From Candidatus Hydrogenedens sp. (GTDB lineage: Bacteria > Hydrogenedentota > Hydrogenedentia > Hydrogenedentales > Hydrogenedentaceae): 32,192 nucleotides of DNA. The position numbers and the translations under genes are program-made. The stretch spans positions 1-32,192 of the forward strand of contig DAOSUS010000036.1 of assembly GCA_035378955.1 (NCBI GenBank), given 5' to 3'. Positions within the stretch are counted from its first letter, which is position 1. The number at the start of each line of letters is the position of its first letter. The notes under the pieces were generated by a model. It did no database searches. It saw only the letters and a program-made list of their open reading frames with translations, and was not told where the DNA came from. This document shows positions 23,275 through 31,559 of this stretch, piece after piece.

Positions 23275-24546
23275 ATGGATTTTAATTATGTAAATGAAGA
23301 AACTTTACTAAATCATTTTGACGTATCCGTTCGCAATGATACTATTCGTTCTCTATTAGAAAAATATCAACAAAAATCCACGGATATATCTTTTCGCCTT
23401 TTTAACCTTCATTGTCATAGTTTCTTTTCTTATAATGGATATGGGCTTTCTCCAACTGCATTAGTTTGGAAAGCTTTGCAAAATAATTTTTATGCATTAG
23501 GACTTGTAGACTTTGATGTTTTGGATGGTGTGGAAGAATTTTTGACTTCGTGCAATCTATGTAAAATAAAAGGTTGTGCTGGTTTTGAAACACGAATTTT
23601 CGTCCCACAATTTGCAAAACATGAAATTAACTCCCCAGGGGAACCCGGTATAAGTTATCATATAGGCATGGGCTTTATTACTCAAAAAGTAAAAAAGATA
23701 AATGTTCTGAATAAACTAAAAAAAATTGCCCAGAACCGTATCCAGATAATGATTGAACGGGTAAATAATTATTTATCTCCCCTTACTATAAATTATGAAA
23801 AAGAAGTGCTTCCTTTAACACCCGCAGGAAATCCGACAGAAAGACATCTATGCACAGCCTACTATGAAAAAAGCAAACAACAATTCCCTGATGAAAAAGA
23901 GTTTGTTCATTTTTGGTCAGAAAAAATTAAAATTTCAGAGGCTGATATAGAAAAAATAATTACAAATCCCGTTGAATTTCAAAATCTTTTACGAGCCAAA
24001 CTTATGAAAGCAGGAGGACCCGGGTATGTCTTGGCAAAAGTAGAAAATTTTCCCACTCTTATAGAAGTAAATGAATTTATTTTAGCAAACGGAGCAATTC
24101 CTACTTTTGCATGGCTTGATGGTACCAGTTCCGGTGAGCAAAATATTGAAGAATTATTAAATATAATGATTGCTTCGGGTGTATATGCTGTTAATATTAT
24201 TCCTGACCGCAACTGGAATATAAAAAATCCTGAACAAAAACAAATCAAATTGAAAAATCTTGATAATTTTATTTCACTTGCTCGTGAATTATTTTTACCT
24301 ATATTTATTGGTACGGAACTGAATGCACCAGGACAAAAGTTTGTAGATAACCTTGATACCCCCGAACTTAAACCTTATTATCAATTATTTTTAGACGGGG
24401 CACATATTGCTTACGCTCATACTATCCTTGAAAAAACTGCAGGTATGGGCTTTACAAGTTACTGGTCACGAAATTATTTTGCGAGCAACAAAGAACGCTA
24501 TGAGTTTTTTAAAGAAATTGGGGAACGAATGACCCCTGTTCTATAA
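23275..24546 (+). CDS. PHP-domain metal-dependent hydrolase-like protein
   Basis: This 423-residue protein carries a PHP-like N-terminal part. LHCHSFFSYNG has the metal-binding His46-x-His48. LVDFDVLDGVEEF (77-89) aligns with the usual TDH-x-x-x-G motif but has Phe80 in place of His. GFETRIFV aligns with the G-E motif. Later segments with possible ligands are FIGTELNAPG and the terminal AYAHTIL. A helical insertion of unknown role lies at about 120-240. PHP proteins include histidinol phosphatases, polymerase subunits and nucleotidases, and the substrate here is unknown. The gene stands alone, divergent from the surface protein and 54 bp before the DUF3810 gene. I saw no signal peptide, so it is probably cytoplasmic. 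Confidence 0.75.
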   Translation: MDFNYVNEETLLNHFDVSVRNDTIRSLLEKYQQKSTDISFRLFNLHCHSFFSYNGYGLSPTALVWKALQNNFYALGLVDFDVLDGVEEFLTSCNLCKIKGCAGFETRIFVPQFAKHEINSPGEPGISYHIGMGFITQKVKKINVLNKLKKIAQNRIQIMIERVNNYLSPLTINYEKEVLPLTPAGNPTERHLCTAYYEKSKQQFPDEKEFVHFWSEKIKISEADIEKIITNPVEFQNLLRAKLMKAGGPGYVLAKVENFPTLIEVNEFILANGAIPTFAWLDGTSSGEQNIEELLNIMIASGVYAVNIIPDRNWNIKNPEQKQIKLKNLDNFISLARELFLPIFIGTELNAPGQKFVDNLDTPELKPYYQLFLDGAHIAYAHTILEKTAGMGFTSYWSRNYFASNKERYEFFKEIGERMTPVL

Positions 24547-24600
24547 TTAATATACAAAACACTCTACATTTTACTTGAAAAACAAATAGGACAAAATACT

Positions 24601-25854
24601 ATGAGTTCCAATCCTCCATTCTCACCTACGAAACAAAACAGAATTCGGAAAAGAAGCATTCTACCCTGGCTTATTGGAATTTTATTCTGGGGAATTTTTC
24701 TCCTCTGGTATCAATACACGCCCAGCCAGGATACCATAGAATTCTTTTATTCCTGCGGTTTGTATCGCGCAAATACGCTTATTTTCTCTCTTATACAGCA
24801 AACTACAACACATTCTCTTGCTCTCTGGTTTGTTCCATTGTCCATTCTTCTCTTTATTTTATTAGGAATTGCAAACTGGATTTATGTCTGTAAAAAACAA
24901 AATAAATCTCACTTCTGGGGAATATTTTGGTTTGTAAAATGGACATTTATCTTGAGTGGTTTTCTACTTGTAGCCTATCTATTTCTTTGGGGAGCCGGTT
25001 ATCAACGCAAACCTATTGAAGCAAAATTAAACCTTGAAATGGTTAAACCTGAAGAAAACGAAATAAGACAAATCATGGGAGAATTACTCGTCATCATTAA
25101 TAAAAACAATCTACCTCGAGAACAAAGAAACCCAGAACAAAGTATTCAAAAAATTTCTAAATCTATGCAAAAAATCATCTCGGACTGGGACAATGTTCCT
25201 ATTTATCTCCCTATAAGAGTACGAAAAACTCCGCCCGGACTTTTCCTTTTTAATAGTACTTCGGGCATGTGTTTCCCATTCACATTAGAACCTCATGTAG
25301 ACGGGGCTCTCCCCCCTCACGCCTTTGTTTCTACTTCTGCACATGAATTAGCTCATATTGCCGGTATCTGTGGTGAAGCGGAAGCCAGTTTTGTAGGTTA
25401 TGTAAGTGCTTTAAATACCGATGACCCCTTTGCCCGTTATTCCGTCGCTTTAGATATTTACGAACGGCTTGCTTCCTTTCTACCGGGAGAGGAGCGGAAA
25501 AAAGCCTTAGAACAATTACCAACGGAGGCTCAACAAGACTTAAAAGAAGAACGAGAAATTGTGAATAAATATCGGGTTAAATGGTTTTCCGAAATATCCT
25601 GGAAAGCCTACGATAAGTACTTAAAAACGCAAGGTGTCAAAGAAGGTGTTCGTGATTACGGAAGAGCCACAAATCTCCTGATAGCAGGAATACGAAAGGG
25701 AATTATTCAATTACCTAAACTTCCCGAAATCACCCCTTCCAACACAGAAGAAATTATTTCGCCTCAAGAAGAACCCTTAGAACAATTAGAAGAAACACCT
25801 GAACAAATAGAAACAACACCCGAAAAATCAGGAACAGAGAAGCCTAACACTTAA
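24601..25854 (+). CDS. DUF3810 membrane protein with HExxH metallopeptidase-like motif
   Basis: This 417-residue protein has three predicted membrane helices (about 20-38, 73-97, 106-132). They are followed by a large soluble part with HELAH at 248-252 in SAHELAHIAGICGEAEASFVGY, giving zinc ligands His248 and His252 with Glu259 or Glu261 as likely third ligand. This is the DUF3810 pattern: a gluzincin-like motif in a membrane-tethered protein of unknown substrate. The C-terminal 45 residues are a Glu/Pro/Thr-rich tail (PEITPSNTEE and similar). The ATG has no clear ribosome binding site. It lies 54 bp after the PHP gene and may be co-transcribed with it. Confidence 0.8.
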   Translation: MSSNPPFSPTKQNRIRKRSILPWLIGILFWGIFLLWYQYTPSQDTIEFFYSCGLYRANTLIFSLIQQTTTHSLALWFVPLSILLFILLGIANWIYVCKKQNKSHFWGIFWFVKWTFILSGFLLVAYLFLWGAGYQRKPIEAKLNLEMVKPEENEIRQIMGELLVIINKNNLPREQRNPEQSIQKISKSMQKIISDWDNVPIYLPIRVRKTPPGLFLFNSTSGMCFPFTLEPHVDGALPPHAFVSTSAHELAHIAGICGEAEASFVGYVSALNTDDPFARYSVALDIYERLASFLPGEERKKALEQLPTEAQQDLKEEREIVNKYRVKWFSEISWKAYDKYLKTQGVKEGVRDYGRATNLLIAGIRKGIIQLPKLPEITPSNTEEIISPQEEPLEQLEETPEQIETTPEKSGTEKPNT

Positions 25855-25927
25855 TTTGCCTTTCTTAAAGATATTCTGAAAATTATATAAAGATAGTATT
25901 GTTTTATTTACCTTATACAAATTTCTA

Positions 25928-25933
25928 TATAAT
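25928..25933 (+). promoter_or_regulatory. -10 element upstream of purN
   Basis: A perfect TATAAT lies 34 bp before the purN ATG, but no good -35 hexamer is at normal spacing. Support is weak. Confidence 0.3.
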
Positions 25934-25967
25934 AGTCATGAAAATTAAAAAACAATGAGGGAAAAGT

Positions 25968-26591
25968 ATGGCTATAAATCTTGCCGTTTTGTTATCAGGG
26001 AGTGGAACTACCTTACAAAATTTAATTGACCGTATCAAATCAGGGTCTTTAGATGCTGATATTAAAATCGTTATTTCGTCAAAAACAAATGCATACGGTT
26101 TGCAACGGGCACAACAAAATAATATCCCTACGGCAATAATTCGACCCAAAGACTATGATAACTTTCAATTGTTTAATAAATCTCTTTGGAACACAATCCG
26201 TCAATATCCTATTGACCTTGTGGTCTTAGCCGGTTATTTGTCTTTAATCGAGGTCCCTCCCGATTTCACTCATCGAATTATGAATGTTCACCCCGCATTA
26301 ATACCTTCTTTTTGTGGAAAAGGAATGTATGGTCATCATGTCCATGAAGCCGTCATACAGTCCGGTGTAAAAATTACAGGATGTACTGTCCATTTTGTAG
26401 ATGAGCACTATGACCACGGTCCAATCATCCTTCAAGAAGCAGTCCCTGTCCTTGAAGACGATACTCCCGAAACATTAGCAGAACGAGTGCAAGCAAAAGA
26501 ACGAGAACTCTATCCAATGGCTATTCAATTATTCGCAGAAAACCGACTAAAAATCGAGGGGAACAAAGTTCGAATTCTTTCTTCAAAATAA
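25968..26591 (+). CDS. purN: Phosphoribosylglycinamide formyltransferase
   Basis: This 207-residue enzyme transfers the formyl group of 10-formyl-tetrahydrofolate to GAR in purine synthesis. The N-terminal VLLSGSGTTLQNLI binds the phosphate of GAR. The catalytic triad is visible as Asn106 and His108 in MNVHPALIPSF and Asp149 in YDHGPI. The loop GKGMYGHHVHEAV is typical. Length is normal. The ATG has GAGGG 6 nt upstream. No other purine gene is adjacent, so it is separated from any pur cluster; it is followed 11 bp later by the DUF2804 gene. Confidence 0.95.
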   Translation: MAINLAVLLSGSGTTLQNLIDRIKSGSLDADIKIVISSKTNAYGLQRAQQNNIPTAIIRPKDYDNFQLFNKSLWNTIRQYPIDLVVLAGYLSLIEVPPDFTHRIMNVHPALIPSFCGKGMYGHHVHEAVIQSGVKITGCTVHFVDEHYDHGPIILQEAVPVLEDDTPETLAERVQAKERELYPMAIQLFAENRLKIEGNKVRILSSK

Positions 26592-26602
26592 CCATTTAAT
26601 CT

Positions 26603-27613
26603 ATGGAACAAAAAGATATGCCAGAAAAAATACCTCTCTGTTTAACAAATGGCAAACTTAATCCCGAATCTATTCGCTGGGATTCATATCCCTTTGTCCA
26701 TACAGAATTGTATAAACATTGGGGACGAAAAAAACAGTGGATGTATTGGGCTGTGGTTTCTCCTAAAGGAGTTTTTGCTACGGTTATTGCAAATGTTGAC
26801 TATATGAAAATAGGTTCTGTTTATTTTGCAAAATTTAATCCATCTCAAGCGATAGAAAAAACAAAAATTCAATTTACTAAAAAAAATATTTATATTCCTC
26901 CATCCCCTTATGAAAATGCCCAGTTTACCAATTCTTCCATGCAATTAGAATATAAAACCTTTTCGAATACAACTGTTTTGAAAGCCCAAACAAAAATTGA
27001 AGGGAAGCCTTTTACTGCTGAAATAGAAATGGCTCGGGATATATCTTTCCCTACTTTGAATGTTGTTATTCCATGGTCAGCCACAAGATTTCAATTTACA
27101 TCCAAGCAGCTCCCTTTCCCTGCTAAAGGAAAAATTCAATGGGGAAATGAAGTATTTGATTTTGATGAAAAAGAAACTTTTGCATGCCTTGACTATGGTT
27201 CGGGTAAGTGGAAATATAAAACGGATTGGAATTGGGCTGCAGGCTACGGACAAGATAAAAAGGGTAGAAAAATAGCCGTAAATTTAGGCGGACTCTGGAC
27301 AGACGGAACAGGACAAAATGAAAATGGTCTATGGATTGAAAATCATTTCTATAAAATTCATGAAGAAGTAAAATTTATATGGAATCGCCATAATCCATTA
27401 GATACATGGAGTATTAAAACCAAAACATCCGATAATATAAACTTAACATTCAGACCCTTCCATATTCGTCCCGATTCGACAAATTTAATTATATTAAAAT
27501 CCAAAGTAGTCCAGTGCTTTGGAAATTTTTATGGAACTATGAAAATAGAAGAAGAATCTATTTCAATAGATTCTTCATTAGGTTGGGCGGAAGAACATCA
27601 TGCTTTATGGTAA
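26603..27613 (+). CDS. DUF2804 domain-containing protein
   Basis: This 336-residue protein is beta-rich and cytoplasmic, with no signal peptide. The family pattern is seen in LDYGSGKWKYKTDWNWAAG (about 195-213), IAVNLGG, GLWIENHFY, FRPFHIRPD, CFGNFYGTMKI and the terminal LGWAEEHHALW, spanning nearly the whole chain. DUF2804 has no established function that I can name; its shape suggests a lipocalin- or jelly-roll-like ligand-binding fold, which is inference. It starts 11 bp after purN without a clear ribosome binding site, so it may depend on translation from purN; an alternative ATG lies 5 codons in. A perfect 11-bp hairpin lies near its 3' end. Confidence 0.8.
   Translation: MEQKDMPEKIPLCLTNGKLNPESIRWDSYPFVHTELYKHWGRKKQWMYWAVVSPKGVFATVIANVDYMKIGSVYFAKFNPSQAIEKTKIQFTKKNIYIPPSPYENAQFTNSSMQLEYKTFSNTTVLKAQTKIEGKPFTAEIEMARDISFPTLNVVIPWSATRFQFTSKQLPFPAKGKIQWGNEVFDFDEKETFACLDYGSGKWKYKTDWNWAAGYGQDKKGRKIAVNLGGLWTDGTGQNENGLWIENHFYKIHEEVKFIWNRHNPLDTWSIKTKTSDNINLTFRPFHIRPDSTNLIILKSKVVQCFGNFYGTMKIEEESISIDSSLGWAEEHHALW
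27551..27576 (+). repeat. Perfect inverted repeat inside the DUF2804 coding region
   Basis: GAAGAATCTAT (27551-27561) and ATAGATTCTTC (27566-27576) form an 11-bp perfect stem with a TTCA loop. It encodes an acidic/Ser stretch near the C-terminus. No T-run follows on either strand, so it is not a standard terminator. Confidence 0.6.
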
Positions 27614-27793
27614 ATTTTCGTCAACAAAGCCATGATTAAACCTTGTTTTATCACTATAAACATTTTAAATTGCTTTTTATTTTAAAAAATATATAAAATA
27701 AATGGAATAAAATAGGTTCATTTTGGTTTATAATATTAAATATGTATATTAATATTTGGTTTTATATTTTTTATAAAGTAAAGGAACAAAAAA

Positions 27794-29089
27794 GTGCGTT
27801 GGGAAAAGAAAAAAATTGATGGAGCTAAATCCACCATTACGAGATTTACCAGAACAGAAGGGTCTTCTGTTCAATCTTCAAATCAGGCGTCTGCTGAGAA
27901 AACTATTGGTGTCTCTTCAAGTATCCAATCACTCCGACAACTACTTCAGCAAATAGGACATATTCCCAAAGAAAAACTTAACGAGGCATTACTTGAATCG
28001 CAAAAAACAGGTAAGTTTGTCGGTGAAATACTTGAAGAAAAGGGGCTTATTAGCAATGATGCTATACTCTCATTACTTATCAAACAATGCAAAACTCCTC
28101 TGGTCAGTCTTTTAAGTTATTCAATTGACAGAGAAATTCTAAAGATAATACCTCATGAAATATGTGATAAATATAAAATTTTGCCAATTGATAAATTGGG
28201 AAATACAATTACCCTTGCAATGGTCAATCCTATGGACATTGAAGCGATAGAAGTAGCAAAACAGTATTGCGGTGGTTATCAGATAAGACCTATTTTATGT
28301 TCATATAAAGAATTCGACCGTGTAAAAAAAAGATATATACCTTCTCCGAAACAAGAATATAATCAGGAATATAAAACTGATGTAAGTGACCAACAAATAC
28401 TCACGGACAAACCAACAACCTCAACATTACTTCCACCTCAGGAAGAAACAAAAGAAGAACCTATCCCTGAAGCCATCTTAATAGATATGAATTCTGATAC
28501 TCTCGACCCGGAAATACAGGAACAATTGGAAAAAGAAAACGCTCTTATTCATACTGTGTTTACGGAACCTATCTCTGAAAATACAACCTTAAAAACTTTG
28601 GAAAAGAGCAAAGATGATTTATCTATTCAAGACCTTGCAACATCCATGATAACCAGTCTACAGGGCTCTTATGAGTTACTTATCAGAAAAATAAAACTCT
28701 TTAATGGATTAACTACGGAAGAAATTGCTAATATTTTCGCCCATTGCAAACAGATACAACTAAGTGAAGGGGAAATTCTATTTAAAAAAGGGGATATTGG
28801 TAAAAATTTATATGTGCTAATAAGTGGTGAAATAGAGATTTTCGATGAAGATAAACATATAAGCTTCTTATCACCTGGCGAAATGTTAGGCGAAATGGCA
28901 GTTATAACTCAAGGGAAACGAAGTGCCAGTGCCCGTGCTGTTGAAGATTCCGTTCTTCTGGATTTAAACTTAAATGTTATATACCGATTTATTCCATCCA
29001 TTGTTGTTATTAAACTTCTCACAAACATTATCTTTACCCTTAGTGACCGACTAACATCAATTACATCAAAATTTCAACAATCACCCTAA
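27794..29089 (+). CDS. MshEN/GspE N-terminal domain fused to a cyclic-nucleotide-binding domain
   Basis: This 431-residue protein has no ATPase core. Residues about 46-182 match the GspE/PilB N-terminal (MshEN-type) domain: LRQLLQQIGHIPKEKLNEALLESQ, GEILEEKGLIS, then IPHEICDKYKILPI and ITLAMVNPMD. MshEN domains bind cyclic di-GMP in some proteins. An acidic, Pro/Thr-rich linker (about 183-285) follows. Residues about 298-420 form a Crp-like cyclic-nucleotide-binding domain with ILFKKGD and the phosphate cassette GEMAVITQGKRSASARA (366-382), keeping Glu367, Arg376 and Ser377. No DNA-binding helix-turn-helix follows, so it is not a Crp regulator. It could sense one or two second messengers and act through protein contacts. 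The start is GTG with AAAGGA 8 nt upstream. The gene stands alone. Confidence 0.82.
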   Translation: MRWEKKKIDGAKSTITRFTRTEGSSVQSSNQASAEKTIGVSSSIQSLRQLLQQIGHIPKEKLNEALLESQKTGKFVGEILEEKGLISNDAILSLLIKQCKTPLVSLLSYSIDREILKIIPHEICDKYKILPIDKLGNTITLAMVNPMDIEAIEVAKQYCGGYQIRPILCSYKEFDRVKKRYIPSPKQEYNQEYKTDVSDQQILTDKPTTSTLLPPQEETKEEPIPEAILIDMNSDTLDPEIQEQLEKENALIHTVFTEPISENTTLKTLEKSKDDLSIQDLATSMITSLQGSYELLIRKIKLFNGLTTEEIANIFAHCKQIQLSEGEILFKKGDIGKNLYVLISGEIEIFDEDKHISFLSPGEMLGEMAVITQGKRSASARAVEDSVLLDLNLNVIYRFIPSIVVIKLLTNIIFTLSDRLTSITSKFQQSP

Positions 29090-29206
29090 AAGAAAAGATT
29101 TCTCAAATCCATTTTTTGTGTATATCTCGCTTTTTATTTTTTATTCTTACTAATATAAAATAATCACACAATAATAAACAGTTTTAAAAAAGAAGTATAT
29201 TATATA

Positions 29207-29782
29207 ATGAAAAGCAGACAAGATAATGAAAAAATTCTTCTAACTACATGGTATCTTGAAATCTTCAATGTTCCTGATTTCCCACCCAAAACTATTTCTA
29301 TAAATAATTTTCACATTGAAAGAATAGAAAAGCCTCCAGCACATTTTTACCGATATTTATATGATACCATCGGTTCCCCATGGACTTGGTGGGAACGAAA
29401 ATTACAATCCGATGAACAACTCTTATCAGAAATACACAATCCCAAAGTAGAACTTTATGTCCCCTATATCCAATTTTTACCTATAGGTATGGTTGAGCTG
29501 GATTTTCGTGAGTTTCCTCAAGTTCAACTTGCTTATTTTGGAATTTTTCCAGAATACTACAATAAAAAAATTGGTGGATACCTATTAGATTGGAGTATTC
29601 GCTTCGTATTTTCAAGAGGAGCAAAAAGATACTGGTTACATACCTGTTCTTTAGATAGCCCGAATGCACTCCCTGCATACCAAAAAGCAGGTTTTAAACT
29701 ATATAAAACAGTTGAGGAATACACGGAACATCCAGAAATACAGATACAAAGAATATACAAAAGAAACAACCTTAATATTTAA
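29207..29782 (+). CDS. GNAT-family N-acetyltransferase
   Basis: This 191-residue protein shows the GNAT fold in its second half. PIGMVELDFREFPQVQLAYFGIFPEYYNKKIGGYLLDWSI contains the beta4 strand and the acetyl-CoA pyrophosphate loop, here NKKIGG in place of the common Q/R-x-x-G-x-G/A. LHTCSLDSPNALPAYQKAGFKLYK is the typical C-terminal block. The first 60 residues contain a Trp-rich WTWWERK segment that may shape the acceptor site. The acceptor cannot be predicted. It is a single gene with AT-rich flanks and a weak ribosome binding site. Confidence 0.85.
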   Translation: MKSRQDNEKILLTTWYLEIFNVPDFPPKTISINNFHIERIEKPPAHFYRYLYDTIGSPWTWWERKLQSDEQLLSEIHNPKVELYVPYIQFLPIGMVELDFREFPQVQLAYFGIFPEYYNKKIGGYLLDWSIRFVFSRGAKRYWLHTCSLDSPNALPAYQKAGFKLYKTVEEYTEHPEIQIQRIYKRNNLNI

Positions 29783-30095
29783 GGATTTTAAATACATCAT
29801 ATAGATTAAATACAAAGATATATTTTTAAGGTATATAAAATACTTCTATTTCCACCAAACAATTCCTTTTTTACATGATACAGTAATCTTTCTATACATC
29901 TGTAAGAATACAAATTACTATTGAACATATAAATATAACTCACAGCGTCATAGGAACAACCTTTTTTAGTTCTCATATTTCACTGTCTTATTAATTTTTT
30001 AATATTTTAATATCATAATGGGAAAATTTGATATAATTAGTTTCTCTTTATTATCCCCCATGAAACCAAACAATAATTTTATATGGAGTGTTTTT
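29783..30095. other. AT-rich intergenic region
   Basis: This 313-bp stretch between the acetyltransferase and the HAD phosphatase has no coding frame I can support. It contains the extended -10 promoter listed separately. I see no strong terminator or repeat in it. Confidence 0.6.
30029..30037 (+). promoter_or_regulatory. Extended -10 promoter of the HAD phosphatase gene
   Basis: TGATATAAT is a perfect extended -10 element. The predicted transcript starts near 30044, after the upstream ATG at 30018, which supports ATG 30096 as the real start. Confidence 0.5.
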
Positions 30096-30941
30096 ATGTC
30101 AGAACATCAAAGTTTTTTACCTGGGACAGAAATAGAAATTGTAAATCCCAATGTCGAATTAGGAAAGATTAAACATGTTCTCTTTGATTTTGATGGAACA
30201 ATCAGTTTGCTTCGGGAAGGCTGGCAAAATATTATGGGTCCTATGTGTGTTGAAATGATATGTGGAGAACATGAGCCTACTCCGGAAATTGAGAAAGAAG
30301 TTGCAGATATGATTGATGAAACAACCGGAATACAGACCATTTTCCAGATGCAACGATTGGTAGAAATGGTTAAAGCACATGGCTTGGTGCCAGCAGATAA
30401 AATTTTAGATGAATGGGGTTATAAAGCCATCTATAATGAGAGACTACTTATGCCCGTTCGGGAACGGATACAAAAATTAAAAAATGGAGAGGTAACATTA
30501 GAACAAATGACTGTTCGAAAAGTGTTTTCTTTTTTAGATGAATTAAAGAAAAGAAATGTTACTATGTATGTATTTAGTGGCACAGATAGAGAAGATGTGC
30601 AACACGAAGCAAGTGTATTAGGTGCAGATAAATATTTTGCGGAGATATGGGGAGCATTACCCAGTATTGAGGAATATTCAAAAGAAAAAGTAATTCGTGA
30701 AATTATTTCTACTCATAATCTGCATGGACCGGAAGTTATGGCTGTTGGCGATGGACCTGTGGAATTACGAAATGTCAAAGAACAGGGGGGAATTGCTTTA
30801 GGTGTGGCTTCTGATGAGAAAAAAGGATACGGTTGGGATATGCACAAGAGAAAAAGATTGTTGCGGGCAGGTGCTGATATTCTTATCCCCGATTTCAGTG
30901 AATACGATAAACTCATAAAATACCTATTTTGTGAAACATAG
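30096..30941 (+). CDS. HAD-superfamily phosphatase
   Basis: This 281-residue hydrolase has motif I DFDGT (31-35, nucleophile Asp31 and acid Asp33), motif II in YVFSGTD (Ser161), a candidate motif III Lys in YSKEKVI (about 195-200), and motif IV AVGDGPVEL (217-224) with Asp219. The helical cap lies between motifs I and II (about 40-140), as in phosphoglycolate-phosphatase-like C1 enzymes. The substrate is not known. A longer frame from 30018 would start upstream of the probable -10 element. ATG 30096 has GGAG 7 nt upstream and is preferred. It is convergent with the zinc-ribbon gene, 11 bp apart. Confidence 0.88.
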   Translation: MSEHQSFLPGTEIEIVNPNVELGKIKHVLFDFDGTISLLREGWQNIMGPMCVEMICGEHEPTPEIEKEVADMIDETTGIQTIFQMQRLVEMVKAHGLVPADKILDEWGYKAIYNERLLMPVRERIQKLKNGEVTLEQMTVRKVFSFLDELKKRNVTMYVFSGTDREDVQHEASVLGADKYFAEIWGALPSIEEYSKEKVIREIISTHNLHGPEVMAVGDGPVELRNVKEQGGIALGVASDEKKGYGWDMHKRKRLLRAGADILIPDFSEYDKLIKYLFCET

Positions 30942-30952
30942 CATAAAAAGTA

Positions 30953-31504
30953 TCAGGTATTTTTCCGTTTTGTAAATTTAATTTTTTCTTGATATACCAT
31001 TCTGCCCGTAGATTTTGCTTGGTCTGTTTTTATTATTTTTGTTTTACTTACTTGGATTTGCGTTCGCTTTGTTTTTACGCTTTGTTGTTTTTCCTCTACT
31101 GCTTGTTTCACATCCAATTTATTCCGCATGGCTTTCTCTTTCATAGATTGCCTTAATTCATTGATAGATTTCAAGCATTCCCTTTGTAACTGAATTAAAC
31201 AAGCCTCACAAAGCCGTTTCGACGCACTAATAGCAGGAGCACCACATCTTCCACAGTATATAGACTCCGATGGCGTTTCTGCCTCAAACCACCCCTGGTC
31301 ACACATCCGCAAAATAACATCCAGAGGAATTCCGGATTTCTCTGAAACCTCAATAGCACTTATGTTCCCACATTCTTCTAATATCGCACGAATTTTCTCA
31401 TAATCTTCCTGCTCATCATCAATGCACCCATTACATACAAGGTAGTGCGAATTTTCAGGCTTATTGAATAATCTTCCACAGCGGGGACATTTTGTTAATG
31501 GCAT
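30953..31504 (-). CDS. YvyF-like zinc-ribbon protein with extra C-terminal zinc site
   Basis: This 183-residue protein starts with a zinc ribbon (Cys6, Cys9, Cys24, Cys27 in KCPRCGRLF and CNGC). A MerR-like helix-turn-helix segment follows (about 48-76; EVSEKSGIPLDVILRMCDQGWFE), as in the YvyF/TIGR03826 proteins first noted in flagellar operons. A second ribbon (Cys84, Cys87, Cys99, Cys102) and a long basic, Lys-rich tail (about 110-183) are additions beyond the usual length of about 140. No flagellar gene is nearby, so the function here is open; a nucleic-acid-binding role is inferred. The ribosome binding site AAGGAGG is very strong, 4 nt before the ATG. It follows the aminotransferase by 55 bp. 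Confidence 0.72.
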   Translation of the reverse strand: MPLTKCPRCGRLFNKPENSHYLVCNGCIDDEQEDYEKIRAILEECGNISAIEVSEKSGIPLDVILRMCDQGWFEAETPSESIYCGRCGAPAISASKRLCEACLIQLQRECLKSINELRQSMKEKAMRNKLDVKQAVEEKQQSVKTKRTQIQVSKTKIIKTDQAKSTGRMVYQEKIKFTKRKNT

Positions 31505-31559
31505 ACAACCTCCTTTTCATATAATTTATTTTTCATATATTAAACATTGTAAAACCCCT

